64,000 bases of DNA from Microcebus murinus (taxonomy: Eukaryota; Chordata; Mammalia; Primates; Cheirogaleidae): positions 54,575,001 through 54,639,000 of the forward strand of contig NC_134120.1 in the NCBI RefSeq assembly GCF_040939455.1. Reading direction: 5' to 3'. The notes beneath the pieces were generated by a model that was given only the letters and a program-made list of their open reading frames with translations, was not told the DNA's origin and made no database searches. The position numbers were made by a program, and so were the translations under genes. Shown piece after piece: positions 45,601-57,280 of the stretch (position 1 is its first letter; each line of letters starts with the position of its first letter).

Positions 45601-45995
45601 GGTGCATATATATTTAGAATTGTTATGACTTCTTGTTGAGCTGTACCCTTAACCATTATATAGTGACTTTCTTTGTCTTTTATTACTTTTATTGATTTAA
45701 AAACTAAGTTATCTGTAATCAGCACTGCCATGCCAGCTTTCTTTTGGCTTCCGTTTGCTTGAAATATTGTTCTGCACCCCTTTATCTTTAGTCTAATTGC
45801 ATCCTTGCAGGATAGATGTGTTTCCTGAAGGCAGCAGATACTTGGCTTGTGTTTTTTCATCCATTTGGCCAGCCTATGTCTCCTGAGTGGGGAGTTCAAG
45901 CCATTCACATTTATTGAGATAACTGATAGGTGAGGCAGATTTCTGTTCATTATGTTGGGTTGAACTCTGTTACTTTGTTTTCTCTCTTGAGCCAT
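42640..45995 (-). pseudogene. L1 ORF2 remnant (endonuclease and reverse transcriptase)
   Basis: ORF2p nicks target DNA and reverse-transcribes its own RNA at the nick. Reading minus from the ATG at 45995: an AP-type endonuclease with SINVNGLNSP, QETHL, NIYAPN and, in another frame, SDHNGI. Its usual GDFNTP is GHFNTP here (near 45503-45520), so a catalytic Asp has become His, and a frameshift follows at once. After the endonuclease the frame is degraded until a PDGFTP-like segment near 44430-44470. Then a direct jump at about 44403-44412 leads to [20 protein letters not shown], with the FADD active-site motif at 44362-44373. About 200 residues that normally lie between, including the first catalytic Asp and the QGCPLSP-type motif, are missing. 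The Cys-rich C-terminus ([13 protein letters not shown]) follows in two frames to the stop at 42640. Confidence 0.92.
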
Positions 45996-46033
45996 TGTGG
46001 TATCTGGGCTTTGATCTTTAGCTTTGAGTAGAT

Positions 46034-47032
46034 TTACATTCGTGAGTGTTTATTGTGCTGATCTGTGGGTAACACTGTTTTGAGTACTTCTTGACGGGCT
46101 GGTCTTGTCTTGGTGAATTCCCTCAGTCTTTGCTTATCTGAGAATGTCTTGATTTCTCCTTCATATACAAAACTTAGTTTTGCAGGGAATAAGATTCTAG
46201 GCTGGGCATTGTTCTTTTTCAGAAGAATGAGAATGGGGCCCCAGTCTCTCCTTGCTTGTAAAGTCTCAGTGGAGAAGTCTGGTGTTATTTGAATTGGCTT
46301 TTCCTTGTATGTTACTTGCTTCTTTTGTCTTACAGCTCTTAGAAGGGCCTCTTTAGCTGATATTTTGGTCAGTCTGATGATGGCATGTCGTGATGTCTTC
46401 CTGTTTGCATTGAATCTCCCAGGGGTCCTCTGAGCTTCTTCAACTTGTACATCAAGATTTTTAGCAAGGCCTGGGAAATTTTCCTCTATTATATTTTCAA
46501 ATAGCTTATGGAACCCTTGAGTGTTTTCTTCTTCCCCTTCTGGTAACCCTATGACCCTCACATTAGGTTTCTTCACATAATCCCACATCTCTTGTAGGCT
46601 TTGCTCTTTTCTCTTGTTTCTCTGCTCTATCTCTGTGACTGATTTATTTAATTGGAAGGTGTTATCTTCAATCTCTGAGATTCTCTCTTCTGTTTGATCT
46701 ACCCTGTTCTTGAGGCTTTCCACTGTATTTTGTAGTTCCCTGAATTGATTCCATTTCCAGGAATTCGGTTAAACTTTTCTTCATTGTATCAATTTCTTTA
46801 GTGAACTGTTGTTCCAGGTCCTGGAGGCTTTTGTGGTTTCTTTGTGTTGGTTGTCAAGTTGTTCTTGCAGGTCGTTGAATTTTCTTATCCACATTCGAAA
46901 TTCCTCTTCTGTCATTTTGGTTGCCTGACTTTTGTTGGTGTTCATTTCTAAGGGGCTGGTGCTCCTCTTTTGGGGTATGGCATCCTTTTGGTTCTTCATA
47001 TTTCCAGAGTTCCTTCGCTGATTTCTTCCCAT
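46034..47032 (-). pseudogene. L1 ORF1 remnant (RNA-binding coiled-coil protein)
   Basis: ORF1p is a trimeric nucleic-acid chaperone that coats L1 RNA. The minus-strand ATG at 47032 opens an 83-codon frame, MGRNQRRNSGN…, with a Gln/Lys-rich stretch (EEEFRMWIRKFNDLQEQLDN) typical of the region before the coiled coil. It stops near 46781. After a frame change the rest continues to 46034: coiled-coil-like ESLKNRVDQTEERISEIEDN, then the RRM-type NVRVIGLPEGEEEN and the C-terminal domain with RHAIIRLTKISAKE and DFSTETLQARRDW. The gap between frames is short and translates sensibly in the second frame, so one or two small indels explain it. Protein cannot be made intact. Confidence 0.92.
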
Positions 47033-48572
47033 GTCGATCAGTTGTTGCTTCTTTCCTTTAGGTTTTCGTTTGGGTATTCACATGCCTTGTTTAGTTTCTG
47101 AGCCAGTAGGTGGTGTCTGTGGGTGAGATTCAACCACTCCCTGTATGATGAGTCAGTAGGTGCCATGAAAAGGGTGTGCAGAATGTTGTCCCTGTCAGTA
47201 GGTGGTGCTTGTTTGGAGGAACAGGCTACACTGTTGTTTTTGTGTCCTGTAACCAGCTCTTGTTCCACTAGAGTGGCACTCTAGTGCCTCAGGTGGTGTG
47301 TAGGGCCCTAGGACTTCCAGGTGTGTCTTTTTCTCCCTGTCAGTGAGGGCTGGTCTGGGAGTGAGTCTGGGCGGAGCTGGGTTGGGTAAGCCTGCCCTCA
47401 GGCACCACCAATGCCGTTAGCATGGGTCAATGTTCTGTTCTCTGCTTCCAGTAAAAGCTGTCATGGAGGGGCTGGAATGGTCCCGCTCAGTCAGAACGTT
47501 TGTGTGTGGGGTGGGGCTATCTGAGACCTGCAGTCTGAAGTGGGCCTTGCTTCTTTCCACCCTCCCCAACTCCCACAGCTACTCCTGGGTCTCTGCCAGC
47601 AGGCCAGACCCCATGCCACTGGGTCTCCCCTGGCTGTGATTCCAGCTGGGAGGTTCCCTGTGCAGGAACACCACCTGGGCTGGGTGCCCGGCCTCCCTTT
47701 GGGAGGAGGGTTGCCCTCTAGGATGCTGATCTGCCCCTGAAGGCACACACACCTCAGTAGGCTATTCACGTATATCCCTTCTGTGCCCCGGACAACGAGA
47801 GACCTGGGTGCACGGGATCTGGTCTGCAGGTCTGATCTCTGGGCCCCAGGGTTCAATTCCTATACCCACCAGGGAGAGGAATGCCAGTCCCAATTCACCC
47901 ATGGGGAGCCCAAGCTGGGTCTATGTTTCTCAGCCTCAGGGTCTGCCCTGTTCTACTGGGATCACTGTGCCAGCAGCACCTGGGAGGGCTGGCGGGTAGG
48001 AGCTCACCATCTGAGTTCCCCTCAGTCAGCTGTAGGGCCCCAAAAGGGAAGGCCCTGTTCCCTGGAGGTGCCTCCAGTTGGTGGCTATATTGTCTCTTTC
48101 AGCAGCCACGGATAGGGTCAGGGGAGCGGAGAGTGAGGCAATATGGCGCCTGCTGTGCAGCTCAGGTCTGTGCATAGGGAAATGCCCGGCAGGAGTTGGG
48201 AGCCTGGTGCCACATGCGCTAGAGGCTTACCGCTCACTGGTGGTGGCCATCTCTTGGCTGGTGTCCACAGGTCTCTCCACCTGCTGGGGAGCCCACCCGG
48301 AGCCTGAGATGCAAGGGAGGGGAAAGTTAACTGCCCTACCTACCCTTGCCGCTGGTGTCCAGGCTGCTCTGGAGGTCTCTGCTTCCAGTTCTCCTCTGCA
48401 ACCTCCTCCCGTGGAATCTCCCGTGGTCTCAGGTACCCCTCCTTCTGACCGTCATCCGATGTATGCTTGTCTTCTTGCTTCTTTCTTCTAACTTCTGCTA
48501 GAATCTGTCCTTTCTGCAGAGATACTCTATCGGGTGGTGTTTTTCATCCGCCATCTTGCTTATAATCCCCCT
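47033..48572 (-). promoter_or_regulatory. L1 5' UTR with internal promoter start
   Basis: About 1.5 kb upstream of ORF1, richer in G+C and CpG than the rest of the element. Near its far end, minus-strand CAAGATGGC (complement at 48550-48558) matches the YY1 site that places transcription starts in primate L1. A perfect 21-bp palindrome lies at 47266-47286, just before ORF1. Plus-strand frames here (up to 137 codons at 48078-48491) are probably composition artefacts. Confidence 0.75.
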
Positions 48573-49290
48573 CAGGTGTTCTTTGTATATAAGAAACTAT
48601 TGACTAATTCAAGGTCTTGAAGATTTGTATTTTTTTTCTCTCAGTGTTATAGTTCTACATTTTATAATTGGGTCTTTGGTCCATTTGGGGTTAATTTTTA
48701 TATATTGGTGTGAGGTAAGGCACCCAATTTCATTCTTTTACATGTGGATATCATGTTGGCCCAGAACCATTTGTTGAAAAGACTATTTTTTCCCCTTTGA
48801 ATGGTCTAGGCACCTTGTTGAATATCAATTGACTCTTAATTTGAATGTTTATTTCTGGACTCTCAATTCTATCCATTGGTCTTTATGTCTATCCTTATGA
48901 CAATAACACACTCTCTTGATTACTGTAACTTTATAGTAAGTTTTGATTATCAAGAAATTGAGTCCTCCAACTTTGTTCTTCTTTTTCAAGATGTGTTTGG
49001 CTATTCTGAGTCCCTTGTATTCCATATGAATTTTAGGACAATCTTGTCAATGTCTGCAAAGAGCTCAGCTGGAATTCTGATGGAGACTGTACCGCACGGG
49101 TCTAGATCACTTTACCATCTTAATAATATTAAGTGCTCTGATTGTTGAGCATGAGATGCCTTTCCATTTATTTAGGTCTTATTTAATTTCTTTCAACAAT
49201 GTTTTATAGTTTTCAGAGCATAAATTTTGCACTTTTTTGTTAAATATATACCCAAGTATTTTATTCTTTTTGATGCTGTTGTAGTAGACA
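48573..49290 (-). repeat. L1M-class LINE, antisense, right part
   Basis: 'aagaaactattgactaattc', 'aggtcttgaagatttg', 'ttgggtctttggtccatttg', 'ccagaaccatttgttgaaaa', 'tttggctattctgagtccct', 'aggacaatcttgtcaatgtc'. Continues the host L1 from 42410. About 90 bp of expected L1 seem to be missing between the two parts. Confidence 0.82.
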
Positions 49291-49494
49291 GTTCTTGCAC
49301 TTTTGCTGCACTGAGAAGCCCTTCCTTGCTAAGAACTCTGTTTCACACAGGTATTTCAGTATCTAGACTTCTCTAGGTAAATCCTAGCTATTTTCACAAT
49401 TAATCAACTGGAATAAACCCCATAATGATCGTCTTCCTTTGTCACAGTCTAATTGGATCTAATAATTTAAATTTAGACTTTCAAGGGGCTTATT
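49291..49494. other. Unique sequence
   Basis: Nothing recognised. Confidence 0.35.
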
Positions 49495-49800
49495 TTTTAT
49501 TTTATTTATTTATGTATTTATTTTCAGACAGAGTCTCACTCTGTTGCCCTGAGTAGAGTGCAGTGGCGTCAGCCTAGCTCACAGCAACCTCAAACTCCTG
49601 GGCTCAAGTGATCCTCCTTCCTCAGCTTCCTGAGTAGCTGGGACCACAGGCACGTGCCATGATGCCTGGCTAATTTTTCTACTTTTAGTGCAGACAGGGT
49701 CTTGCTCTTGCTCAAGGCTCATCTTGAATGCCTGGCCTCAAGTGATTCTCCAGCCTTGGCCTCCCACTGTGCTAGGACTACAGGCATTAGCCACCACGTA
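49495..49800 (-). repeat. Alu SINE, antisense
   Basis: A (TTTA)n-rich head, then 'cagacagagtctcactctg', 'agcctagctcacagcaacct', 'cctgagtagctgggaccaca', 'ctaggactacaggcattagc'. Diverged full-length dimer. The flanks 'ttattttttatttt' and 'actttttatttca' look like a decayed duplication. Confidence 0.88.
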
Positions 49801-50325
49801 CTTTTTATTTCAGAAAGTGCTTTTTACTTCTGTTTCTCAGCTCAAGTGCAATTAACAGGAAAACTAAATGTGGCTCACTGTGCTTTACTCAGACCTATGG
49901 AGCGCAAACCATATTTTAAAGAAAAATAAGGCGGAAGTCCTTCCCCAGCTGCTTTCCTCGGGAAGAATTATACTCCTCGGCTATTTCTGTACGCCCTTTC
50001 GGCAACAAGATTTTTCAGTTGCAACATATGTGAATTTCAAGTTTCTTCTTTCTTGGGAATAATTAGAAAAAGCATGAAACGGAGCTCAGAAATAGAAGCG
50101 AGGGATGATATAAAAGATGGGCAGTGGGGATTTTGCCAAGAAACCCTGAGGGGGTGAAGGAGCTGGGAAGGCACCTGCCTGGCGAGTTGGGCCTGCGGGT
50201 GCTCTGGTGCCCAGCAGAGCACGGCCTGGCTGAGGCTTCAGTCTCAGAACCAGAAAGGAACCAAAGTGGGCTTTTTTATTTTTTAATGAAAATTTAAAAA
50301 TATATAAAATTTAAAAAGAGTACAT
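49801..50325. other. Unique sequence
   Basis: No gene or named repeat seen. Confidence 0.35.
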
Positions 50326-50327
50326 GT

Positions 50328-50534
50328 GGGTGCGGTGGCTCACAACCAGCACTTTGGGAGGCTGAGGTGGGAGGAATTCTTGAGGCCAGGAATTTGAGGC
50401 CAGCCTGGGCAACATAGTGAGACCTGGTCTCTAGAAAAAGTATAAAAATTAGCCAGGCAGACAGTGTGTGCCTGTCTGTCCCAGCTATCCTGGAGGCTGA
50501 GGCAGGAGGATCACTGGAGTCCAGGAGTTTGGTT
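50328..50534 (+). repeat. Alu SINE, 3'-truncated
   Basis: 'gggtgcggtggctcacaacc', 'cagcctgggcaacatagtga', 'gctgaggcaggaggatcac', stopping at 'ccaggagtttgg' without a tail and joined to an AT-rich tract. 3' loss suggests later deletion. Confidence 0.82.
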
Positions 50535-50620
50535 TACAAATAAAATACATATTATAATATAAATATATAAAATATACTATATATTATAATATAAACATAT
50601 ATATTTTTATTAATATATAA
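50535..50620. repeat. AT-rich low-complexity tract
   Basis: Almost pure A/T with many TATA/ATAT units and local self-complementarity. Confidence 0.8.
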
Positions 50621-51194
50621 AATCGTACCTTTGACAATTAACAATTCCTTAACATTATAAAATATTTAACCAGGTTCAAATTTTCCCATTATCTCATAAT
50701 TTTTTCCTTGACAGATTGAATTAGGATCCACCTAAGTGTTATGTGTTGCAGTTGGTAGATGTTTCCCTAAGAGTCTTTCAATCCATGTCCCAGTGAAGGT
50801 CCAGGTGCAGGGGAAAATGCATGTGAATCATCTGCAACAAAACAAAATAAATGTGTCATTGTCCTGTGGAAGTTGTAGAATAAGGATAATTTTAAACACT
50901 TTCAGCAACTAAGTGAAAATAACAGTAAGTATAAAGTTCATACATCACAGAGTCACAGTGTAAAAATGTAACTGTATTTTATTAATTTTTACCTTGAGTC
51001 CCTCATTCTGTCTCTTGTTGAAAACTCAATCTAGTCTCAGTTAAATTTAATCAAATGCAGTGAGCCTTTAATTTTAGTCACATTCAGAACACATCTCCCC
51101 CTTTCTCCCTGAAGCTGACATGATCAAATGGATCCACTAAAATGCAGTTCCTGTCAGTGGGGAGGAGCTTATCAGAGCCCTGTTTATTTCATTT
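50621..51194. other. No recognisable gene
   Basis: 50640-50800 ('atatttaaccaggttcaaat') resembles an ancient dispersed repeat that I cannot name. The rest is unique. Confidence 0.35.
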
Positions 51195-51712
51195 TCCCCT
51201 CCACGGTAATTTTCCATTGTGTAGCAAACTACCATAAACTTAGCAGCCTGAAAGAACACTCATTTATTAGCACCCAGTTCTATACTATATGTCAGAAATC
51301 CTGCATGGCACGGCTGGGTTCCCTGCTTAGGAGGCAAATTTCTCCTCTGGAGGCTCTAGGAAAACATCCACTTCCAAGCTCATTCTTGTTGTTGGTAGAA
51401 TTAAATCCCCTTTGGTTGTGGGGCTGAGGTCCTGGTGTCCTGGCTGGCTGTTAGCTGGGAGCTGCTCGCAGCATCTAGAGAGCACCGGCATCCTCCCACG
51501 TGGCCCCATCCATCTTCAAGCCAAAGGCAAGTCAAATCCTCCTGGGCTTCAAATTCTAACTCCCTTATCTGTAGCCAGATGGAGAAAACTCTGCTTTTAA
51601 AGGGCTCACGTGACTAGGTTAGCTCCCCATCCCTAGATAATCTCCCTATTTTTGTACCAACTGATGTGGAAACTTAATTGCATCTGCCGAATGCAATCAC
51701 AGCAGATAGGTA
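51195..51712 (-). repeat. LTR-like interspersed repeat (MaLR style), antisense
   Basis: 'ccattgtgtagcaaactacc', 'taaacttagcagcctgaaag', 'cacttccaagctcattcttg', 'gaggtcctggtgtcctggc', 'cacgtggccccatccatctt'. Same type as 39003-39330 but longer. The family is not assigned. Confidence 0.62.
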
Positions 51713-54182
51713 TAAAATAAGATCAAGCAATAGAGATGGGTATTTGATTGAGTAACTGGGACTTCTCCAGTTACTGGGACTAGAGTTACTTCTCCAGTAA
51801 CTGGGATTTCTCTGGGGTGCATGTACCCCAGGGACCAGGAATTGGAGGGGAGAGGGATTCTCAGCATTCTGCCTGTGACACCCTCCGTGAGGTGCAGCTG
51901 TGTCCTCAACTGCCCACGCCATGGTTTCTGATGATGGGTCTCATCCTGCCTTGAGCCCTGGGCAGGTCCTTGGCCTTGGCACAGATATCTCTCTCTCCCC
52001 CTGTCACCCTAGCACTAACCCCCAGAAATGAGAAAGACAAGTCTAGGGACTGAAAGAGAAGCTGAGCCTCCATGTGTTGGAAACTGCAGCTCCAGCCTGT
52101 CCCGAGGGCAGCTGGGTGGCCCTTCAGAGTTAGCCGAACTGAGACAAGAAGGCTGGGCTTTTGTCTCCTCATATCAGCCAGTCGTTGGCCACAAGCCTCT
52201 TCTTGGGGGCAGGAGTTGGTGGCTAATCTTGAGGGAGGCAGCTCCCCGTGGCTAAGGGAAGTTTCCAGTGAGGGACCCGGCTGAAAACACCTGCTGCTCA
52301 CAGCTGCCAGGAGATGGGTACCTCGGCCCAGAGGAGGGCACACCAGCAAGTGCAACAACAATGTCCACGCCACTCAACTTTTCTCCTTTCCACTCTTTCT
52401 ACAGCTCACCTGGGCCTTTCCTTTTGAATTTATAAGCCAAGGACATTGGCGTATTTGTTCTCTAGCTTCTCAATCCCTGAGCTAGCAAAAACCCTCCATA
52501 TTTACATATTCTGTCACAGTAAAATGGGTGTTCAAATGTACAATAGCCACTATTGCTAATTTAATGTAAGACAGCATTTTTTTGCTATTTTTAGCTGTGA
52601 ATATACTGTCTTCCTGGGTGTTTTTTATGTCAATTAAAATTCCAAGCCACCTCAAATCCTTTCTGGAACCGAGTGAGAAATAAAAACATCAAACGTTTAT
52701 ATGTTCTCATGGGTTCACTTACAATCTGAGTTCTGCCAACTCAGTTCTTCCCGTAAAACACTATAGAGATTGTATTCTGCATGCCGAGTCCCCATCAGCC
52801 TACCCCAGTCGATCCCAAGCTTTGTGAAGCCTGCAGTCCCGTCTGTCTTACTGTTCCTCTGTCTCCAGCACGTGACTTTCAGCAGGCACTCGGCAGTGAA
52901 TGAACCTGACCCTCGTCTGATATAAATAAATACATGCACACATAAATAAAACTACCATACTTTTCTGTTGAAGAACAAATTTCATGGCCTTTAAATATTA
53001 ATGAATATAAAAAATTCAATAAGATGGAAATATAAGATAAAGCAAGCATTTGACACTGGTATTGGGGGAAATGGGGCCTCATGTATAACTCCTAAAGCTC
53101 CCCCCCACCAAGTACTGCTGAGGCAGGGTCTGAAATTCACACTCTGTTCACAGACAAACTTACAAGGCTACATTTTAAGCTGCGAGAGCCACAAATATGT
53201 GGTCTATTCCACAAGTGTTCTTTGCTCAATCTGAAGGAATAGTCCAGTATGAAGATAATAATTCCTCCCAGAGTCGGCAACCAAAGAACTAGATTCTGCT
53301 GACACTGGACGCGGGTTAAACTGGCAGACTTAGATTCTTCTTGGTCAAGGGCAGAGGGAGGCCCATTTGATTCGGCTGAGAGAAAGTGAGTGACTTCCCT
53401 GTGGGTCAGGATGGACAGGAGGTGGTCACTGAGGAGAGCATGTGCCCAACTCAGTCAACAGCTGACCACGGAGAAGGACAAACACCTAAAATGTTCTTGT
53501 TGAGTTTGAGGAGTTGGCTGGGCTATTTCCAGTGCAGTGAAAAATTTCCATTTGATTCTGAGTAACTCTTAGAAAAGATAAATGAATGGAGCACAGATCT
53601 GTGTGTTCCCTTCAGTTCTGGCGTATAAAGTAAGGGAATTCACTGGAAGCAATTCCTCCTCCAAGCTGCTAACCAGCGCACAAGCCAGATCAGTAGGATG
53701 CTGTCTACTCATCTGACAGCTTTATTTGTGTCTTGCTTCTAACTGGTATTTGATTTTAAATCTAGTTCCAAAATAATGTTTTTTAAAGTTTAAAAAGTTT
53801 ACTATTATGGCTCACTTGAAATAATAAATTATAACAATTAAAACAATGCAGTATAAACATAAAAGCAGATAAATAGTAAACATTATAAAGTTTAGAAATA
53901 GATCCATATACATATAGGAATACAATATGTGATAAGGTTGGCATTTCAATTGGTAGGAGAAAAATAGTTTATTCAATAATTGGTTAGGGGACAATTATCA
54001 AGGAAAAAAGTTGAATCCATAATCATATTTTTATGTTGGAAAAAAAGGGAATCATTCAGGTACTAGGAAATCATGGGAAATTCATTTTTGTAATAATCTT
54101 AGAAAAAGGAAGAACTTTCCACATAAAACACAAAATCCAGAGTCTGCATCCTGTGTAATAAGGAATTTGCTGGCCTTTGCTT
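51713..54182. other. No recognisable gene; inverted-repeat cluster at 51751-51804
   Basis: Mostly unique. The 155-codon minus frame at 51906-52373 has no motif. An AT-rich tract lies at 53760-54030. A short cluster of mutually complementary AGTAACTGG units lies at 51751-51804. Confidence 0.35.
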
Positions 54183-54885
54183 CTGGTTCTTGGGAGGTAA
54201 CTTCTAAATCACTCAGGTTTCCTGGGTGGTAGGAGAGTCTTTGTTATTCATGGCGGGCCCTGGCAGTTTATACTGAGGAGATGGCTCAGGACAGGGCTGG
54301 CCATGACAGAGAGACCAAGTATGCGATTGGAAGGTTGGAGCTTTGGGTCAAGTGATGTCAGCCTGACCTCCAGGGACCTGGAGATGGAGTTTAACACATG
54401 ACCAATGTTTTCATCAATCATGCCCAACTAATGAAACCCAATAAAAACTCTGGACATCGAAGGCCATGTGCCAATCACTAATTGCAGTACTCTGCATATC
54501 CTTACAGGTGGATGTGCTGAGACCGTGCTGGGCCCTGACCCTGCAGGAGGGGACACCAGAACTTCACATTTCGGATCCTCCCAGACCTCACCCTGTGCAT
54601 CTCTTCTTTTCGTTGGTTCTGATTGTGACTGTTTTGCTATAATAAAAATGAAATTTAAAAAAAAAACCGTGTAGGTCTTTCCTGAGCCCTCTTAGTCATC
54701 CTACTGAATTATTGAACTTGAGAGTGTTGTGGGAACCCCCAACTTGTACCCAGTTAGTCAGAAGTAAGGGTGGCCAGGGGACCAGTGACTTTGCAGCTGG
54801 TGGCTCTCACTTCAGCTTTGAAGTTTGACCTGTGGAGTGTGACCCATCTCTGAGTAGCTAGTGTCAAAGTCATTGTACTGTTTAA
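54183..54885 (+). repeat. Old LTR-like repeat, family not assigned
   Basis: 'caagtgatgtcagcctgacc', 'catcaatcatgcccaacta', 'atgaaacccaataaaaactc', 'gcatctcttcttttcgttgg', a poly(A)-signal-like AATAAA near 54643, then 'gtgttgtgggaacccccaac' and 'ccagttagtcagaagtaagg'. I recall this layout from a mammalian LTR family but cannot name it. Confidence 0.5.
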
Positions 54886-54889
54886 AAAG

Positions 54890-55628
54890 GGACTGATAAA
54901 TTTGATAACACTAAACAAAATTGTCTCTGTGGCTTCCTCAGAAGCAATGTAAAGAGAACAATACAAATGTTTAGAACTCGTTATCACTGAAAATGACTAA
55001 TTTTCCCAACAAATAAAGAATATCTACAATAAGCAAAAGATGAAAAACCCAGTAGAAAACTAAGCTTAACAAAAAAATGAAATACAAATATCTTTTAAAT
55101 TTATGAAAAGATATTTAACATCACTCATAATGAGAGAAATGCAAAATAATATTTCTGAAGGCACAATGTTGTACCCACCAGACTGGTAAAAATCAAAAGG
55201 TTTGATAACTAATTCTCTGTGGGAGAAGTGGGAATGAAGCACTCTCATTCTGTCCAGCAGAAGTGTAAATCTGTATGTCTTCCAGAAGGGACAATTTTGC
55301 AAAGACAATCAAAATTTTACTGCACATGTCCTTATACCTAGTGATACCACTTTTAGAAATTGATCCTATAGATATACTTATCCATGTGTAGAATTATTTA
55401 TGTACAAAATTACTTATTTATTACAGTTATTTTTATTAGTAAAATATTGGAAACAATCCAAATGTTCATCAATAGGAGAGTAGTCAAATAATTATGCAAC
55501 AGCTATACAGCAAAAATAATCTATATCTATAAAACAGTAAAATGAAGCAGGAGCTTTTATGGACTTCTTGGACACGCAGGAAGTGAAGCAGGTGGGCACT
55601 GTGAGCTCCGTGTGTACAAGGAGAGGGG
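54890..55628 (+). repeat. L1M-class LINE, old, left part
   Basis: 'gatatttaacatcactcata', 'gagagaaatgcaaaataata', 'tggaaacaatccaaatgttc', 'atcaataggagagtagtcaa'. Interrupted by the MLT1 LTR at 55629. Confidence 0.78.
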
Positions 55629-56017
55629 CGGGCTAGCTTGCCACGGCTGCCACAGCAGATACCATACACTGGGTGGCTTAACAGAAATTTATGTGCTCAC
55701 AATTCTGAAGGCTAGAAATCCCAGACCAATGGTATCAGCAGGTCTGGTTTCCCCTGAGGCCTCTCCCCTTGGCTTGCAGGTGGCCGTCTTCTCCCGGTGT
55801 CCTCACGTGGTCCTCCCTCTGCGGCGTCGGTGTCCTGACCTCCTCTTGCTGTGAGCACACTAGTCCTTATACGGTTGGACTGGGCTCTGCCCATATGACC
55901 TGTGTTACCTTAGTTACCTCCTTAAAGTCCCTGTCTCCAAATACAGTCACATCCTGATGGACTGGGGGTGAGGGCTGCAGCATACGAATTTGGGGGACAC
56001 AGGTTTAGCCCGTAACC
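55629..56017 (-). repeat. MLT1-type LTR (ERVL-MaLR), antisense, inside L1
   Basis: 'ccacggctgccacagcagat', 'actgggtggcttaacagaaa', 'ctgaaggctagaaatcccag', 'tacgaatttgggggacacag', 'ttagcccgtaacc': a solo LTR. Confidence 0.87.
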
Positions 56018-56245
56018 GGGGCAAAAAGGAAGCTAGCTATAAATATAGATGCATGCCTGTGTAGCATAAAATATCTGTGGGATGTGCACAGGAAGCCACT
56101 AGCAACATTAGCCTCCAAGGAGGGGACCCGGGCGGCTGGAGAATGGGGAGGAGAGAGGGACATTTCATCATATACCCTTTTGAATCTTCTGAATTTTTGT
56201 ATCATTTTGTATATTATGTATTTAAAATATATGAATTAAAAATTT
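56018..56245 (+). repeat. L1M-class LINE, old, 3' end
   Basis: 'gggaggagagagggacattt', 'catatacccttttgaatctt', 'gtatcattttgtatattatg' then an A-rich end. Continues 54890-55628. Confidence 0.75.
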
Positions 56246-56789
56246 TTCTAAACCAAGAGGTTGAGTGTGAGTCTAAGACTAGGCCGTATCTGGCATGGAA
56301 CGGCGAGACTGCTTATCTGCTGACGAAGTAGCGAGTCCTTACGTTCTCCCAGGACAGTAACCGCCTGCCTGGCACTTCCGTAATGGAAATAAAGCTACTG
56401 GAAGACAACGCTACCACAAGATGAATGTTTCCTGTTTTAAAAATAAGCACTTGGACATTTATCTGTTTTCAGAATCCAATTTTCTGTGACAACAGCACTT
56501 TCCTATCACCACCCTGAATGTATAGGATGATGCGTTTGCAGCCGACAACCTTTACAAACAGTAAAGAACGTAGCATAATGACAAATGTTCACCTGGGCTA
56601 AGATAATGTAATTGAGCATTTTTATAAGTTATCTGTAGCTGAAATAATACATCCTTTTATTGCCACAAGATGGGGAAATAATAGTTGTGCCTTAATGTGT
56701 TAAGAATGATTTTCACACTACTTCTTGAAGAGTTGAAAGATGTGTATAGACAAGAGGATTGGAAATACTACACCACAGGATATTTTCAG
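56246..56789. other. Unique sequence
   Basis: Nothing recognised. Confidence 0.35.
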
Positions 56790-56930
56790 GGACAATAATA
56801 ATAACTAGTGGTGCAATTGTTGTGTGTTATGCATTTGCAAAGTGCTCTTACACATAGCTCAGTTATTCCAACTACTCTGAAGCATAAATTTTGACTCATA
56901 TTTTATAGATGAAAAAAATGAGAGGTGGTG
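56790..56930 (-). repeat. MIR SINE, antisense
   Basis: 'caataataataactagtgg', 'gcaaagtgctcttacacata', 'attttatagatgaaaaaaat' follow the reverse complement of MIR. Confidence 0.55.
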
Positions 56931-57179
56931 TAGCAGGAAAATGCTGTGTAGCCAGTCTCAATTCTGAGTCCTTGTACAATTCAAAAGCTGTTTGTGTCAT
57001 ATTTGTATCTAGAAATATTGCCAATTTGCAGAAATCAGACCATCTTCAGATTAGTTGATAGGTCTGTCCACTTACCAAGGAAATGTGATCCAGGGACCAA
57101 AACTAAAGTTGAAAAACATACAAGAGAAGACAAGACCTGCTACATAGTACATGGCCACTTATTTATTGAGTGATTATTA
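56931..57179. other. Unique sequence
   Basis: Nothing recognised. Confidence 0.35.
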
Positions 57180-57280
57180 GTGATAATTGCCATATGCAGA
57201 GCAATTGCATACCTCAGCTCATTGATCCTTACCATGGCAAATATGCAGAACAATTCTTATTATCTCAAACTCTCAAAGAA
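57180..57280 (-). repeat. MIR fragment, antisense
   Basis: 'tgataattgccatatgcaga', 'acctcagctcattgatcctt', 'accatggcaaatatgcagaa': diverged MIR. Confidence 0.45.

Larger units (their letters stand above)
42411..48572 (-). mobile_element. Near full-length lemur L1 with internal deletion
   Basis: 6.2 kb antisense: 3' UTR (42411-42639), ORF2 remnant (42640-45995), ORF1 remnant (46034-47032) and a long 5' UTR (47033-48572) with a YY1-type start. Most L1 copies are 5'-truncated, so a copy reaching its own 5' end is uncommon. It is inactive through frameshifts, a lost endonuclease aspartate and a deletion in the reverse transcriptase. It split an older L1. Confidence 0.93.

Noticed and set aside
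47430..48491. Plus-strand frames in the L1 5' UTR, considered as an antisense ORF0-like gene
   Set aside because: ORF0 is described for catarrhine L1. No matching motif is visible here, and the region is GC-rich enough to give such frames by chance.
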